DNA of 64,000 nt from the NCBI RefSeq assembly GCF_014646895.1, contig NZ_BMOD01000007.1:62001-126000 (forward strand). Direction: 5' to 3'. Each line of letters starts with the position of its first letter. The stretch's first letter is position 1. Below are positions 8,442-17,524 of this stretch, piece by piece. Both the position numbers and the translations under genes were made by a program. This DNA is from Deinococcus roseus. Its GTDB lineage: Bacteria; Deinococcota; Deinococci; Deinococcales; Deinococcaceae. The notes beneath the pieces were generated by a model. It was given only the letters and a program-made list of their open reading frames with translations. It was not told where the DNA came from and made no database searches.

Positions 8442-8623
8442 GATGGCAGAACAAAAGCCAGCTTTTCAGGCCCTTTTCCTGGAATCCGACAGGTTTTCAG
8501 TAAAGTAGATCGGCTTTTTATTTCATCAAGTGAGATAAGTCACAGGCTGTGTAGAAGACGGCTTCACAGCCACCGTCTTGCAGGCAAAGCATGCTCAGGC
8601 TGTACTGGGCTGCATTGAAGCCG

Positions 8624-9811
8624 TCAGCGGGACATCACATCCCGCCACGCAGCCAGGGCAAAACCCTGCAAATCGGCTTCCAGGGTCTGGAGTTCCCGGT
8701 CAATGGCCGCTGTTTGCTCAGGGGTCAATTGCAAAGCGGATGGTTTGAAGTGGGTGTTCAGGCGCTGGATGCGGTACACCGTGGGCGGGTGGGAATCATC
8801 CACCCTAGACCCCTCCAGCAGGCCCGCCCGTTCAATGCGGCGCAATTCCGAGTCTGGGACATGCCGGATGTGCTGCTGAAACGCCCGGTAAAAGTGCATG
8901 GTGTTGCTGGAGTCTGCGGCAGCCCTGAGGATGCTGTGAAAGTTGGGCGCGAAATGCAGTTTTTTCAGGGCGCTCACCATGGCTTCCGAACCAGCCACCG
9001 CTGCGGCCAGGTCATCTGCCAGGTATTCAGCCCTCTGGGAATCCCGGTGGAAACACAGCAAGATCAGCTGACCGTGCCAGATCAGGGGCTCAATGGGCAG
9101 GTTCAGCCTGTACCAGATGATGGTCCATTTCTGCAAGGTGCCCAGGGCCATGCCCACCAGTCCACTACGCAGGGCGTCACCATTGGCACTGTGGGCCACT
9201 TCGTGGGCCATCACCGCCACTTTTTCCTCAGGTGTGAGGATGGACATCAGGGGATAACCCAGGGCCACCACAGCTTTACCATGCCAGCCCTCCACCCGCA
9301 GAAACGAGGCATTGAAGTTTTCCTGCACCGCCAGGTGGTCAATGCGGGTGTTTTGCAGACGGGCAATCTGGTCCAGAACCCCATAAAGCACAGGGGCCTG
9401 TTCACGGGTGACCACCCCATGAGGCCGCTGCAAAATGGGAGATTGCAAGTACCAGCCCAGCGCCAGCAAGCCTGCACAGGCAAAATATGCGGGATCGGAA
9501 TGAAAATACAGGGCCAGGCCCACCCCCACCAACATGAGCCCATAGGGAGGAAACACCAGCAAGCCTGCCAGAAAAAACCCCAGCATTTTGCTGAATGACC
9601 ATCCGGGTTTCAGCACCGGTTGTTTGAGGTGTTTTTCAAACAGTTGCTTGCCGGATTTCTTTCCAAGAACGGCATACATTTTTTCAATGGACGTTCTGGG
9701 TGAGGTTGGGTGCAAAACCCCGTGGTTGCATTGCTCACACCATCTGGGGTAACCTGCCTCACCAACAAGCAGGTGCTTGCATTGCGGACAAAGGGTTTCA
9801 TTTTCCATCAT
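8624..9811 (-). CDS. M48 family membrane metalloprotease with zinc ribbon
   Basis: 395 aa from ATG 9811. A CPQCKH / CEQCNH zinc ribbon is at the N-terminus, then two or three membrane helices (about residues 70-125), then the gluzincin protease domain with HEVAHSANGD (HExxH zinc motif) and the downstream EYLADDLAA glutamate ligand of the M48/HtpX family. It probably cleaves misfolded or signalling membrane proteins. A GTG at 9835 is possible, but TACAAT lies exactly 7 nt before ATG 9811, the leaderless pattern of this genome, so I prefer 9811. It stands alone with its own promoter. The zinc-ribbon fusion is less common than plain M48. Confidence 0.85.
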   Translation of the reverse strand: MMENETLCPQCKHLLVGEAGYPRWCEQCNHGVLHPTSPRTSIEKMYAVLGKKSGKQLFEKHLKQPVLKPGWSFSKMLGFFLAGLLVFPPYGLMLVGVGLALYFHSDPAYFACAGLLALGWYLQSPILQRPHGVVTREQAPVLYGVLDQIARLQNTRIDHLAVQENFNASFLRVEGWHGKAVVALGYPLMSILTPEEKVAVMAHEVAHSANGDALRSGLVGMALGTLQKWTIIWYRLNLPIEPLIWHGQLILLCFHRDSQRAEYLADDLAAAVAGSEAMVSALKKLHFAPNFHSILRAAADSSNTMHFYRAFQQHIRHVPDSELRRIERAGLLEGSRVDDSHPPTVYRIQRLNTHFKPSALQLTPEQTAAIDRELQTLEADLQGFALAAWRDVMSR

Positions 9812-9947
9812 TGACCTGATTGTATTGAAGTTCACTGGATTTTAAAACAGGGAACGGTGTTTGCTCAGGATCACTCAACATGACAATTTCTGGCCCACCG
9901 TCATGCCCGCCATCCTCTCAATCCGCAGGAGCACCTCTGGATGATCT

Positions 9948-10919
9948 TCAGGGCAACCATTCGCTGTGGCAGCATTTGGACAGTTCAACCCAGGGCAGCA
10001 CAAAAATTTGAGTCCCGATGGACACCCATCCGGGAAGCCCATCAGCTCCCTGGGCCACAAACATTTGGTCTGGGAGAACAAAATGATCCCGGTTGAGGAT
10101 TTGAGGATCAAGGTTCAGGATTTCCTTTTTCAGCACTTTGATTTTTTGATTGGCATCCCAGGTCAGCACCTGAAAGGTGGCATCGGACTTCAACATTTGC
10201 AAGGCGGACCCACTTCTGGCGGCCCACAGCACCTGAGGATCAGAGGTGAGGTCCACCACCTGCCGATCGGTGGGACCCGTCTGGCATTGCTTGAGCTGCT
10301 TGCAGGCAATGTTGGCCCGCATGGCAGGCGCGAAACCCTCTGCCCACGGTTTGCCACTTCTGGGCTCGATCAGGGCCGTGTCGCAGCTGGTGCCACCTGA
10401 GCAATACTGCAGGTAAACCTGTCCAGCGAATTCTGCAACGCTGTGGGCTCCAGCAAAACGGGTGGACCACAAGGGTTTTCCGTTTTTGGGGTTGAGGGCC
10501 AGCACCTGACTGAACTCCGGAGAAGCAGGCATTTCCAGGATCAGAACACCCGCCACCAGCTGCAGGGTGCTGGGCTCCTGGTTGAAGGTTTTCTTCCAGA
10601 GGGTTTTGCCTGTTTTGAGTTGCAGGGCTTGCAGCCAAATTCCCTGTGGTCCACTGCTGGTCACATCCACCTGATCTGTCCCCACAGCAGTCAGAATCGG
10701 GTTTTTCAGGACCTTCTTCCAGAGGATCCGGTCTGGCTGAATTTGCCGGACCACCAGATCCTTTTGCTGGTACACCACCACATTGACTCCCAGAGCAAGC
10801 ACCCTGGCTGAAGCTGGCAGGACCAGGATGGGTTGCAAGGGTGCCTGGGAAGCTGCCTGTGCAAGGGAAATCAACATCCAGAACCAGCAAAATCCTTTTT
10901 TCAGCAGCAAATGATGCAT
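9948..10919 (-). CDS. Secreted PQQ-type beta-propeller protein
   Basis: 323 aa from ATG 10919 (a TTG at 10943 is also in frame). The N-terminus is a signal peptide (basic LLLKKG, hydrophobic FCWFWMLISL, AQA cleavage). The mature part shows repeated propeller strands with the tryptophan-docking pattern LKTGKTLWKK and LNPKNGKPLW seen in PQQ-like and BamB repeats. Several Cys residues (CSGGTSC, CKQLKQC) could form disulfides in the envelope. It is the third gene of an operon after a TlpA-like thioredoxin and a secreted peptidase, with 51-75 bp gaps. It probably acts as a scaffold or assembly factor outside the membrane; enzyme activity is not evident. Confidence 0.7.
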   Translation of the reverse strand: MHHLLLKKGFCWFWMLISLAQAASQAPLQPILVLPASARVLALGVNVVVYQQKDLVVRQIQPDRILWKKVLKNPILTAVGTDQVDVTSSGPQGIWLQALQLKTGKTLWKKTFNQEPSTLQLVAGVLILEMPASPEFSQVLALNPKNGKPLWSTRFAGAHSVAEFAGQVYLQYCSGGTSCDTALIEPRSGKPWAEGFAPAMRANIACKQLKQCQTGPTDRQVVDLTSDPQVLWAARSGSALQMLKSDATFQVLTWDANQKIKVLKKEILNLDPQILNRDHFVLPDQMFVAQGADGLPGWVSIGTQIFVLPWVELSKCCHSEWLP

Positions 10920-10994
10920 GCCACCCCCAGAACCCCTCCTCAAATGTTAAATGCAGCGGCCCACAAAAGAATCAGGGAAAATCCTGGCCTGCCT

Positions 10995-12356
10995 TCACAG
11001 GGGCGGCAGGAAATTCAGAGGGGGCAAATCTTGCAGGCAATCCTGATTCACTGCGGTGCCAGATTCCAGAAAATCAGACAGGATGTGCACGGTGCACTGC
11101 AGTTCCTGGGGGTTGCCATAACTCCCGTGTCCTCCAGCAGGCAGCACCACATGCAGGTGGTTCTTCAGACCTTTTTGCACCTGCTCTGCGAGGGCAGGTG
11201 GAGTGATGGGATCCAGTTGACCCGAAAGCAGCAGCACTGGAAGGTCTGTTTGCAACGGAGCATTGTAATCTGCTGGATCTGGAAGGTAAGCGTAATTTGC
11301 TTCTTTGCAGGGGGTTTCCTGGGGATCAATGGCGCAATACATGTGCACCCCCATCATCTGGTTCATCGCTGAATTGATGGGACTCTGCGGGGTCAAATAC
11401 ATCCCCTGTTCCTGCACCAGCTTCGAAAAATCACCCAGGGCCAGCTGGTCGATGCTGCGGGGAATTTCCAGCGCCTGGCTGTAACCTTCCATGAACAGCA
11501 GGAAGTTCAGGACATGCTGATCGATGGTGAAATCCTGACCCAGGCTGTGAACCACCACAGGCTTGAGGGTCAACTGATCCAGCAAGGCAACGTAATCCGT
11601 TTTCAGGGTGGGGTACCATCTGGTGCAGATGGGTGAGGTTTCACACAACTGTATGACCTGTGCAACGTAAGCCCCTTGGTCCAGGTCCCTGAACCGACGG
11701 GTGTCCATCACGCCCTGCAAGACCACTTTCTGAATGCCATCGGGATGGTACTTCAGGTGCTTCTGGGCCAGGTAGGTGCCGTAAGAAAGCCCGTACAGAT
11801 TGATTTTTCCACCCAGGGCAAGTTTGAGGTCTTCGAGGTCTTCTGCACTTTCCACGGTGGTCAGGGTGGTGACATCCACGCCTTTTTCCTGCACGGCTTT
11901 GATGCACTCTTCCATGCTGGAGACAGTCTGACAGGACGTTTCTGGCTCGCTTTTGCCTGTTCCACGCTGGTCGTAAAGGATCACATCGCCCTGCTGCAAA
12001 AAGGCATTCATCCACTCTGGTTTTGCTGCAGGGTTATAGAGATCAGGGCGCAGCCACATTTGCAAAAATCCATCCAGGGTGCCCCCAGGCCCTCCATTGA
12101 GCATGATGGTGGGGGTGCCGGGGGAATGGAAGGGGCTTTTGATGCGCAGGATGTGCAGGGAATAGCTGCCTTTTGCTGGATCCTGATGTCGGGCAGGGAC
12201 AGACAGCTGGTGACAGTTGAAATCCTGCCCCTCCAGATAAGCGGCACTGAAAGCCAGGTTGCAAGGGACAGGGGTGAGAGAAGAGGCGGCCTGAGCAAGG
12301 CCACTGGCTGCAAACAATACAAACAGTGATTTGAGCATGTTCATGATGCCTTTCAT
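10995..12356 (-). CDS. Secreted alpha/beta hydrolase, tripeptidyl/prolyl aminopeptidase type
   Basis: 453 aa with signal peptide (MLKSLFVLFAASGLAQA). The hydrolase core has the oxyanion region MLNGGPGG, DVILYDQRGTGKSEP, the nucleophile elbow YGLSYGTYLA (Ser), the acid in SGQLDPITPP (Asp) and the His in LPAGGHGSYG. This set is that of the S33 peptidases (proline iminopeptidase, SlpD/E tripeptidyl aminopeptidase), with the usual C-terminal TAP-like part. An alternative start at 12344 has a better-placed AAAGG. It follows the thioredoxin gene by 40 bp, so disulfide control of its Cys residues is plausible. Confidence 0.85.
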   Translation of the reverse strand: MKGIMNMLKSLFVLFAASGLAQAASSLTPVPCNLAFSAAYLEGQDFNCHQLSVPARHQDPAKGSYSLHILRIKSPFHSPGTPTIMLNGGPGGTLDGFLQMWLRPDLYNPAAKPEWMNAFLQQGDVILYDQRGTGKSEPETSCQTVSSMEECIKAVQEKGVDVTTLTTVESAEDLEDLKLALGGKINLYGLSYGTYLAQKHLKYHPDGIQKVVLQGVMDTRRFRDLDQGAYVAQVIQLCETSPICTRWYPTLKTDYVALLDQLTLKPVVVHSLGQDFTIDQHVLNFLLFMEGYSQALEIPRSIDQLALGDFSKLVQEQGMYLTPQSPINSAMNQMMGVHMYCAIDPQETPCKEANYAYLPDPADYNAPLQTDLPVLLLSGQLDPITPPALAEQVQKGLKNHLHVVLPAGGHGSYGNPQELQCTVHILSDFLESGTAVNQDCLQDLPPLNFLPPL

Positions 12357-12396
12357 TGTGCCTGAAAACGTTTGACCTGAGCAGTTGTTGCCTGCA

Positions 12397-12906
12397 TCAA
12401 TTCAGCACAGCCTGCAGAGCTGCTTGCAATTCAGAAGCCCCCACAGCCCCCAGTTTGCGGTAAACCACTTTGCCTTCTGCAGAAACCACCAGCGTGACCG
12501 GAATCTGGCCGATGCCATAATCGATGGCCACCCTGGATCTGGCATCCAGCACATTGGGGTATTTGAGCTGGTGTTCTTTCAGAAAAGTTTCTGCCTGCTC
12601 TGGTTTGTCATTGAAAAAGACCACCCCCAGAAAATCCACCTGACCTGCATGCTGTTCAGAGAGGGCCTTCAAGACAGGCGCTTCCTGACGGCAGGGCAGG
12701 CAGTAAGAAGCCCAGAAATTCAGCACCAGGGGTCGTTTGATCTGGCCTGTGAAGTGGTAGGGTTTCTGGTCCAGGGTTTGCAGATCAAATGCCGGAGCAG
12801 CCTGACCCAGCAAAGGCTGGTTCTCAGGAGCAGCGGGTTTCAACAGTCCATAACCCAGCACAGCCACCACCAGAGCAATCAAAACAGAGGGAATGTGTTG
12901 TCTCAT
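12397..12906 (-). CDS. TlpA/ResA-like membrane-anchored thioredoxin
   Basis: 169 aa. One N-terminal membrane anchor (IPSVLIALVVAVLGYGLL) leads to an exported thioredoxin fold: PAFDLQTLDQKPYHF, then LVLNFWASYCLPCRQEAPVL with the redox CLPC, and the cis-proline loop YGIGQIPVT. Such proteins reduce disulfides in cytochrome c maturation or in secreted proteins. The start at 12906 is chosen because TAAAAT (12919-12914) lies 7 nt upstream; the ATG at 12915 overlaps that box. It leads a three-gene envelope operon with the secreted peptidase and the propeller protein, which both carry cysteines. Confidence 0.88.
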   Translation of the reverse strand: MRQHIPSVLIALVVAVLGYGLLKPAAPENQPLLGQAAPAFDLQTLDQKPYHFTGQIKRPLVLNFWASYCLPCRQEAPVLKALSEQHAGQVDFLGVVFFNDKPEQAETFLKEHQLKYPNVLDARSRVAIDYGIGQIPVTLVVSAEGKVVYRKLGAVGASELQAALQAVLN

Positions 12907-13051
12907 TGAGGTCATTTTAGCGAGATGGGCAGGTCTGAACGTCCCGGAAAGGACATCCCCTCAGGCGCTCTTTCTGGGACCCCTTTGAACGTCACCTTCC
13001 CCACCCTTGCTGCGCTGCAGATGTGTTCTGATGTGGGCTGACAGGAGGTTT

Positions 13052-14104
13052 ATGACCCTTCCCCTTTCCATTCTGGATCTGGCACCCGTGGTGTCTGGAT
13101 CTTCCGGGGTGCAGGCCCTGCAGAACTCGCTCGAACTGGCCCGTCTGGCCGATCATCTCGGGTACCACCGCCACTGGGTGGCCGAGCACCACAACATGGC
13201 CGGGGTGGCCAGTTCTTCCCCTGAAATCCTGATTGCAGCCCTGGCCAGAGAAACCCGCAGAATCCGGGTGGGCTCCGGGGGCATCATGTTGCCCAACCAC
13301 AGTCCCCTCAAGGTGGCCGAGCAATTCAAAACCCTGGAAGCGTTGTTTCCAGGGCGCATCGACCTGGGGCTGGGACGGGCACCCGGCACCGACCAGCGCA
13401 CCGCTCTGGCTTTGCGGCGCATTCCAGAACGGCTGGGAGCAGACGATTTCCCGGAGCAGATTGAAGAACTGCTGGCCTTTGCCGGAGAAGGTCCTTTCCC
13501 TTCAGACCGGCCTTTTCAGGGCATCCAGGCTTACCCGGCAGATGTGCCGCTTCCCCCCATTTACCTGCTGGGATCCAGCACTTACGGGGCGAGGCTGGCT
13601 GCTGAACTGGGAAGGCCATACGCTTTTGCTTACCATTTCAGCCCGCAGGCCCTGGTTCCGGCAATGCAAACTTACCACCAGCATTTTCAGCCTTCCAGAC
13701 ACCTGCAGGAGCCTTATGGCATCCTGACCGTGGCGGTGATCTGTGCCGATTCCCGCGAAGAGGCAGAAGAACTGGCCCTGCCTCTGGATTTGCTGCGTGT
13801 GCGCCTCAGCCAGGGGATCAGCAAGCCCTTTCCCACTGTGGAAGAAGCCCGTGCTTACCCTTACACCGAGCGGGACCGGCAACTGATTCAGATGTACCGC
13901 CATTCGCTGGTGCTCGGGAGCCCCCAGGAAGTCAAAGCAGAGCTTCTGCAGCTTGCCGAACAGGTGAAAGCACGGGAACTGATCCTGTCCACCACGGTCC
14001 CAGGACAAAAAGAACGCCTGAGGAGTTACCAGCTGATTGCTGAGGCTTTTGGGCTGCAGGGTGCAAAAATGGCCCCGGAGGGCCAGCTTCACAGTCCCAG
14101 GTAA
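13052..14104 (+). CDS. LLM class flavin-dependent oxidoreductase
   Basis: 350 aa from ATG 13052, which has AGGAGG 3 nt upstream; GTG/ATG codons further up lack a site. Bacterial luciferase-like TIM barrel: LSILDLAPV at the start, LGYHRHWVAEHHNMAGVASSSP in the second strand and helix, RIRVGSGGIMLPNHSPLKVAE, and FPGRIDLGLGRAPGTD. These are signatures of the MsnO8/YhbW subgroup, which uses FMNH2 to oxygenate small molecules. The substrate is unknown. The last 16 bp overlap the convergent livF. It probably has its own promoter in the 145 bp shared with the divergent tlpA-like gene. Confidence 0.88.
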   Translation: MTLPLSILDLAPVVSGSSGVQALQNSLELARLADHLGYHRHWVAEHHNMAGVASSSPEILIAALARETRRIRVGSGGIMLPNHSPLKVAEQFKTLEALFPGRIDLGLGRAPGTDQRTALALRRIPERLGADDFPEQIEELLAFAGEGPFPSDRPFQGIQAYPADVPLPPIYLLGSSTYGARLAAELGRPYAFAYHFSPQALVPAMQTYHQHFQPSRHLQEPYGILTVAVICADSREEAEELALPLDLLRVRLSQGISKPFPTVEEARAYPYTERDRQLIQMYRHSLVLGSPQEVKAELLQLAEQVKARELILSTTVPGQKERLRSYQLIAEAFGLQGAKMAPEGQLHSPR

Positions 14105-14814
14105 GCCCTCTTCACTTCCGGGTTTTCCATCAGGAGGCTGCTCTGGCCTTCCACCACCAGACGCCCATGTTCCAGCACGTAAGAACGGTCTGTGACTTTT
14201 AAAACCTGCCGCACGTTCTGCTCGACCAGCAGCACGGTCAGTTGCAGTTCGCGCAGGGAATCAATCACCCGCATCACCTCCTGCACCACCAGAGGGGCGA
14301 GTCCCAGGGAGGGCTCGTCCATCAGGAGCAAGGTGGGTTCGCTCATCAGGGCGCGGCCAATGGCAATCATCTGCTGCTCTCCTCCTGAGAGCGAACCTGC
14401 CATGAATTTGCGTTTTTCCAGCAGCCTGGGAAAAAATTCATAGACTTTTTCAAGGGAGGCCTTGCGTCTGGGTTTGACCCGTGGCAAATAAGCTCCCATT
14501 TCCAGGTTTTCTTCCACGGTCATGTTGCCAAACAGCTGCCGTCCCATTGGAACGTGGGCGATGCCCAGGTCGGTGAGCTGGTGGGGTTTCATGCCGCCAA
14601 TTTCCTGGTTCTGAAAGAGGATTTCTCCTGAGCGGGGTTTCAGCATGCCAGAAATGGCGCGCAAAATGGTGGATTTACCAGAGCCGTTGCCACCCACCAG
14701 ACCCACCAGTTCCTGCGGGTAAATGTGCATGTCCATCCCGAACACCACCTGCACATCTCCATAGGCGATGTCAAGGTTTTTGACCTGCAGCATTGGAGAT
14801 TTGAGGTCAGTCAT
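14089..14814 (-). CDS. livF: Branched-chain amino acid type ABC transporter ATPase LivF
   Basis: 241 aa, normal LivF length. Walker A is GGNGSGKST, signature SLSGGEQQ and Walker B LLLMDEPSLGLAP, followed by the LLVEQN His-loop variant common in LivF. It is one of the two ATPases that drive import through LivH/LivM at the cytoplasmic face. It overlaps livG by 8 bp, and the whole set (two binding proteins, H, M, G, F) is one operon transcribed from about 20039. Because the binding proteins are diverse in this family, the substrate could be Leu/Ile/Val, another amino acid, an amide or urea. Confidence 0.9.
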   Translation of the reverse strand: MTDLKSPMLQVKNLDIAYGDVQVVFGMDMHIYPQELVGLVGGNGSGKSTILRAISGMLKPRSGEILFQNQEIGGMKPHQLTDLGIAHVPMGRQLFGNMTVEENLEMGAYLPRVKPRRKASLEKVYEFFPRLLEKRKFMAGSLSGGEQQMIAIGRALMSEPTLLLMDEPSLGLAPLVVQEVMRVIDSLRELQLTVLLVEQNVRQVLKVTDRSYVLEHGRLVVEGQSSLLMENPEVKRAYLGL

Positions 14815-15565
14815 CGTCTCCTCCCAGGTAGGCTGCGATCACTTCGGGGTTGCTGGCGACCTGCTGGGGGGTGCCCTCTGCCAGCTTTTTCCCAAAGGCG
14901 AGGCAGATCACATGGTTGGAGAGGCCCATGATCACCTTCATGATGTGTTCCACCATCACGATGCCCATGCCTTCCTGGGCCAGTCCCCGGATGATCCCGA
15001 TCATCTCGGCCTGTGCGGGGGGGTTGAGGCCAGCGATCACCTCGTCCAGAAAGAGCACTTTCGGTTCCAGTGCGAGGGCTTTTGCGACTTCCAGCCTGCG
15101 CCTGCGGGCGAGGTTCAGTTCGCTGCATTTCTGGTCTGCACGGTCCAGCAAACCCACCCGTTGCAGGGTGTTCTGTGCATGGCTGCGGGCATCTCTGGTT
15201 GCAGGATGTTTCAGGAAACTGGAGATGGTGACGTTTTCCAGCACCGTCATGTCCTCAAAAGGGCGTTCCACCTGAAAAGTGCGGGCGATGCCCAGTCTGG
15301 GGAGGTCGTAAGCAGGTGTGCGGGAGATGTCCTTGCCCTGAAACATCACGGTTCCCGTTTTCTTCACAAAGCCGGTCAGGGCGTTGAAGAAGGTGGTCTT
15401 CCCTGCTCCGTTGGGTCCAATCAGGCCAATGATCTCACCGGGCCGCAGGGTCAGATCCACCTGGGACACCGCCAGGTTGTTCCCGAAGGTCACACTGATG
15501 TTGCGGGCCTGCAAGATGGGGGCCAGACTGCTGAAATCCGTCATGGGGGAAGGCTGGGTCTGCAT
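14807..15565 (-). CDS. livG: Branched-chain amino acid type ABC transporter ATPase LivG
   Basis: 252 aa. Walker A is GPNGAGKTT, Walker B VLFLDEVIAGLNP, and the H-loop VMVEHIM. The ABC signature is changed: where LSGGQ is expected the protein reads ELNLARRRRLEVAKAL, with no glycine pair. LivG proteins are known to vary here, so the pair LivF/LivG may hydrolyse ATP unequally. The C-terminal region (GTPQQVASNPEVIAAYLG) is standard for LivG. It overlaps livF by 8 bp and sits 1 bp after livM. It works with LivF as the motor of the importer. Confidence 0.9.
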   Translation of the reverse strand: MQTQPSPMTDFSSLAPILQARNISVTFGNNLAVSQVDLTLRPGEIIGLIGPNGAGKTTFFNALTGFVKKTGTVMFQGKDISRTPAYDLPRLGIARTFQVERPFEDMTVLENVTISSFLKHPATRDARSHAQNTLQRVGLLDRADQKCSELNLARRRRLEVAKALALEPKVLFLDEVIAGLNPPAQAEMIGIIRGLAQEGMGIVMVEHIMKVIMGLSNHVICLAFGKKLAEGTPQQVASNPEVIAAYLGGDDD

Positions 15566-15566
15566 G

Positions 15567-16601
15567 TCAGTGTCCTCCTTTCTCCAGGGGGTGGTTTTTG
15601 CGGTACCACCCGTTCTCCAGGGCTCCCATGATGCCTTTGGGCAAAAACAAAATCACCAGCACAATCAGCACGCCGTAGACCAGAAGGTTCGCTTCCTGCA
15701 ATTGTGCCCGGAAAATCTCGCTGGGCACGCCAAGCAGGAAAGCCCCCACCAGACCGCCGTACAGGGTTCCGCGTCCACCGATGATGCACAGCAGCGCAAT
15801 CTGGATGGAAAAAGCCACCAGCATCAGGTTGTCAGGCTCCAGGGCCTGCAGGTACAGGGCGTAAATGGCCCCTCCGAGGGCAGTGAACATGGCAGACCAG
15901 ATGAAAGCGGTGCTCTTGGCTTTTGCAGGGTTGACCCCCAGGGCCATCGCTCCGTCCTCATCTTCCCGGACTGCACGGAAGTAAAAACCCATCCGGGAGG
16001 TTTTCAGCCAGTGCAGGAAAAGCAAAACCAGGGTCACGAAAGAGAGGGCCACGTAAAACTCCACCTTGCGGTCAAACAGGTCAAAGGTGCCAAAGAGCTT
16101 CGGCAAATCGGCCATGAATTTGCCTTCTGCCCCTCCGGTCAGCCAGCTTTCATTGAGGGCAAACAGGCGCAGGATTTCAGCAACCGCAATGCTGGACAGC
16201 GTAAAGTAACTTCCCCGAAGTCTGAAGGTCATGCTGCCCCAGCCCCAGGCCAGCAGACCTGCAATGCCCATCCCGATCAGGGTGCCGTACCAGGGGGCCA
16301 CACCATGCTCTGCAAGCAGGGTGACGCTGTAAGCTCCCACCGCCACCAGAGCAGCGTGTCCCAGGCTGTTCTGTCCGGTCCAGCCTCCCAGGATGTCCCA
16401 GGAGAGGGCCAGTCCAGCCAGAATCAGGGTGGTGATGCCAAAATTCAGGTTCACCCCTTGCAGAAAAGACACCTGCGTGATCACCGGAACCATGAAGGGA
16501 TAACAGGCCAGCAGGGCCACCACCAGAAAGAGGGTCAGGAACGGGTGCCATTTTGAACTTTTGCGGCCTGCACTTTGCGCCACAGGAGATCCAGAGCTCA
16601 T
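15567..16601 (-). CDS. livM: Branched-chain amino acid type ABC permease LivM
   Basis: 344 aa, 9-10 hydrophobic helices. Family markers are GQNSLGHAALVAVGAYSVTL near residue 90 and the cytoplasmic loop SRMGFYFRAVREDEDGAMALGVNPAKAK, the EAA-like contact to the ATPases. It forms the membrane channel with LivH. The start overlaps the end of livH by 4 bp (ATGA), a sign of translational coupling. A short Ser/Gln-rich cytoplasmic head precedes the first helix. No defects seen. Confidence 0.9.
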   Translation of the reverse strand: MSSGSPVAQSAGRKSSKWHPFLTLFLVVALLACYPFMVPVITQVSFLQGVNLNFGITTLILAGLALSWDILGGWTGQNSLGHAALVAVGAYSVTLLAEHGVAPWYGTLIGMGIAGLLAWGWGSMTFRLRGSYFTLSSIAVAEILRLFALNESWLTGGAEGKFMADLPKLFGTFDLFDRKVEFYVALSFVTLVLLFLHWLKTSRMGFYFRAVREDEDGAMALGVNPAKAKSTAFIWSAMFTALGGAIYALYLQALEPDNLMLVAFSIQIALLCIIGGRGTLYGGLVGAFLLGVPSEIFRAQLQEANLLVYGVLIVLVILFLPKGIMGALENGWYRKNHPLEKGGH

Positions 16602-17521
16602 ACGCGCTTGACCGTCCTTCCGTACAGGCCTTCAGGTTTGAACAGCAGCACCAGCAGGAAGATGATCAGGCCGTAAGCATCCCGGTAATTGCTGCCAAAA
16701 TGGTTGTTCAGGAAGGGAATCAAGGGGAACAGGCTGGACCCCAGAGACTCCACCACCCCCAGAATCAGACCGCCGATGATCGCTCCAGGAAGGCTGCCCA
16801 GACCGCCCAGAATGGTGATCACAAAAGCCTTGTTGGTGAAGATGGTGCCCATGGTCGGGGTGGCAGACAGCAGGGGCAACAAAAGCACCCCGGCAGTGGC
16901 GGCCAGCACCGTTCCAATCCCGAAAATCACTGCGTAAATTTTGCGGGTGTCCACGCCCTGCAATTCTGCCCCCAGACGGTTTTGCCCGGTGGCCCGGATG
17001 GCACGCCCAACTTCGCTGGTGAAGAGCATGCGGTTGAGGCCAAAAATCAGGGCCGCAGTGATCAGCATGGACACCACCCGGATCACACTGAAACGCATTT
17101 CCAGCGTTCCCACATGCAGCACCCACACCGAGGTGGAGTAACTGGTGTCCACGGTCTGCGGCTGCGTGCCAAACTGCAGCAGCAGCACATTGCTGACCAC
17201 CAGACCCAGGCCCAGCGTGGCCAGTTTGGTGCTCTGGTCGCTGGCCCCGAGCAGCCTGGACAGCACCAGACGGTGCAGCGCATACCCGAACAGGTAAGCC
17301 AGGGGGGCAATCAGGAAGATGCTGAGGTACGGGTCCATGTGCAGCACACTGGCCGCAAAAAACGCCGAGTACATCCCCAGCACCACAAAATCCCCGTGAC
17401 CAAAATTGATCACCCGCATCACCCCGAAAATCAGGGACAGGCCCGCCCCGATCATGGCGTACACCCCGCCGGTCAAAAGACCGTCAATCAGGGCCTGCAA
17501 ACCCTGCGTCAGAACATCCAT
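16598..17521 (-). CDS. livH: Branched-chain amino acid type ABC permease LivH
   Basis: 307 aa with about eight membrane helices. The N-terminal LQALIDGLLTGGVYAMIGAG and GVMRVINFGHGDFVVLGMYS are the classic LivH signature; AIRATGQNRLGAELQGVDTRKIY is the loop that docks the ATPases, and FGIGTVLAATAGVLL follows. It starts 3 bp after the upstream binding-protein gene and overlaps livM by 4 bp. It is the partner permease of LivM in the inner membrane. Confidence 0.92.
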   Translation of the reverse strand: MDVLTQGLQALIDGLLTGGVYAMIGAGLSLIFGVMRVINFGHGDFVVLGMYSAFFAASVLHMDPYLSIFLIAPLAYLFGYALHRLVLSRLLGASDQSTKLATLGLGLVVSNVLLLQFGTQPQTVDTSYSTSVWVLHVGTLEMRFSVIRVVSMLITAALIFGLNRMLFTSEVGRAIRATGQNRLGAELQGVDTRKIYAVIFGIGTVLAATAGVLLLPLLSATPTMGTIFTNKAFVITILGGLGSLPGAIIGGLILGVVESLGSSLFPLIPFLNNHFGSNYRDAYGLIIFLLVLLFKPEGLYGRTVKRV

Positions 17522-17524
17522 GCT

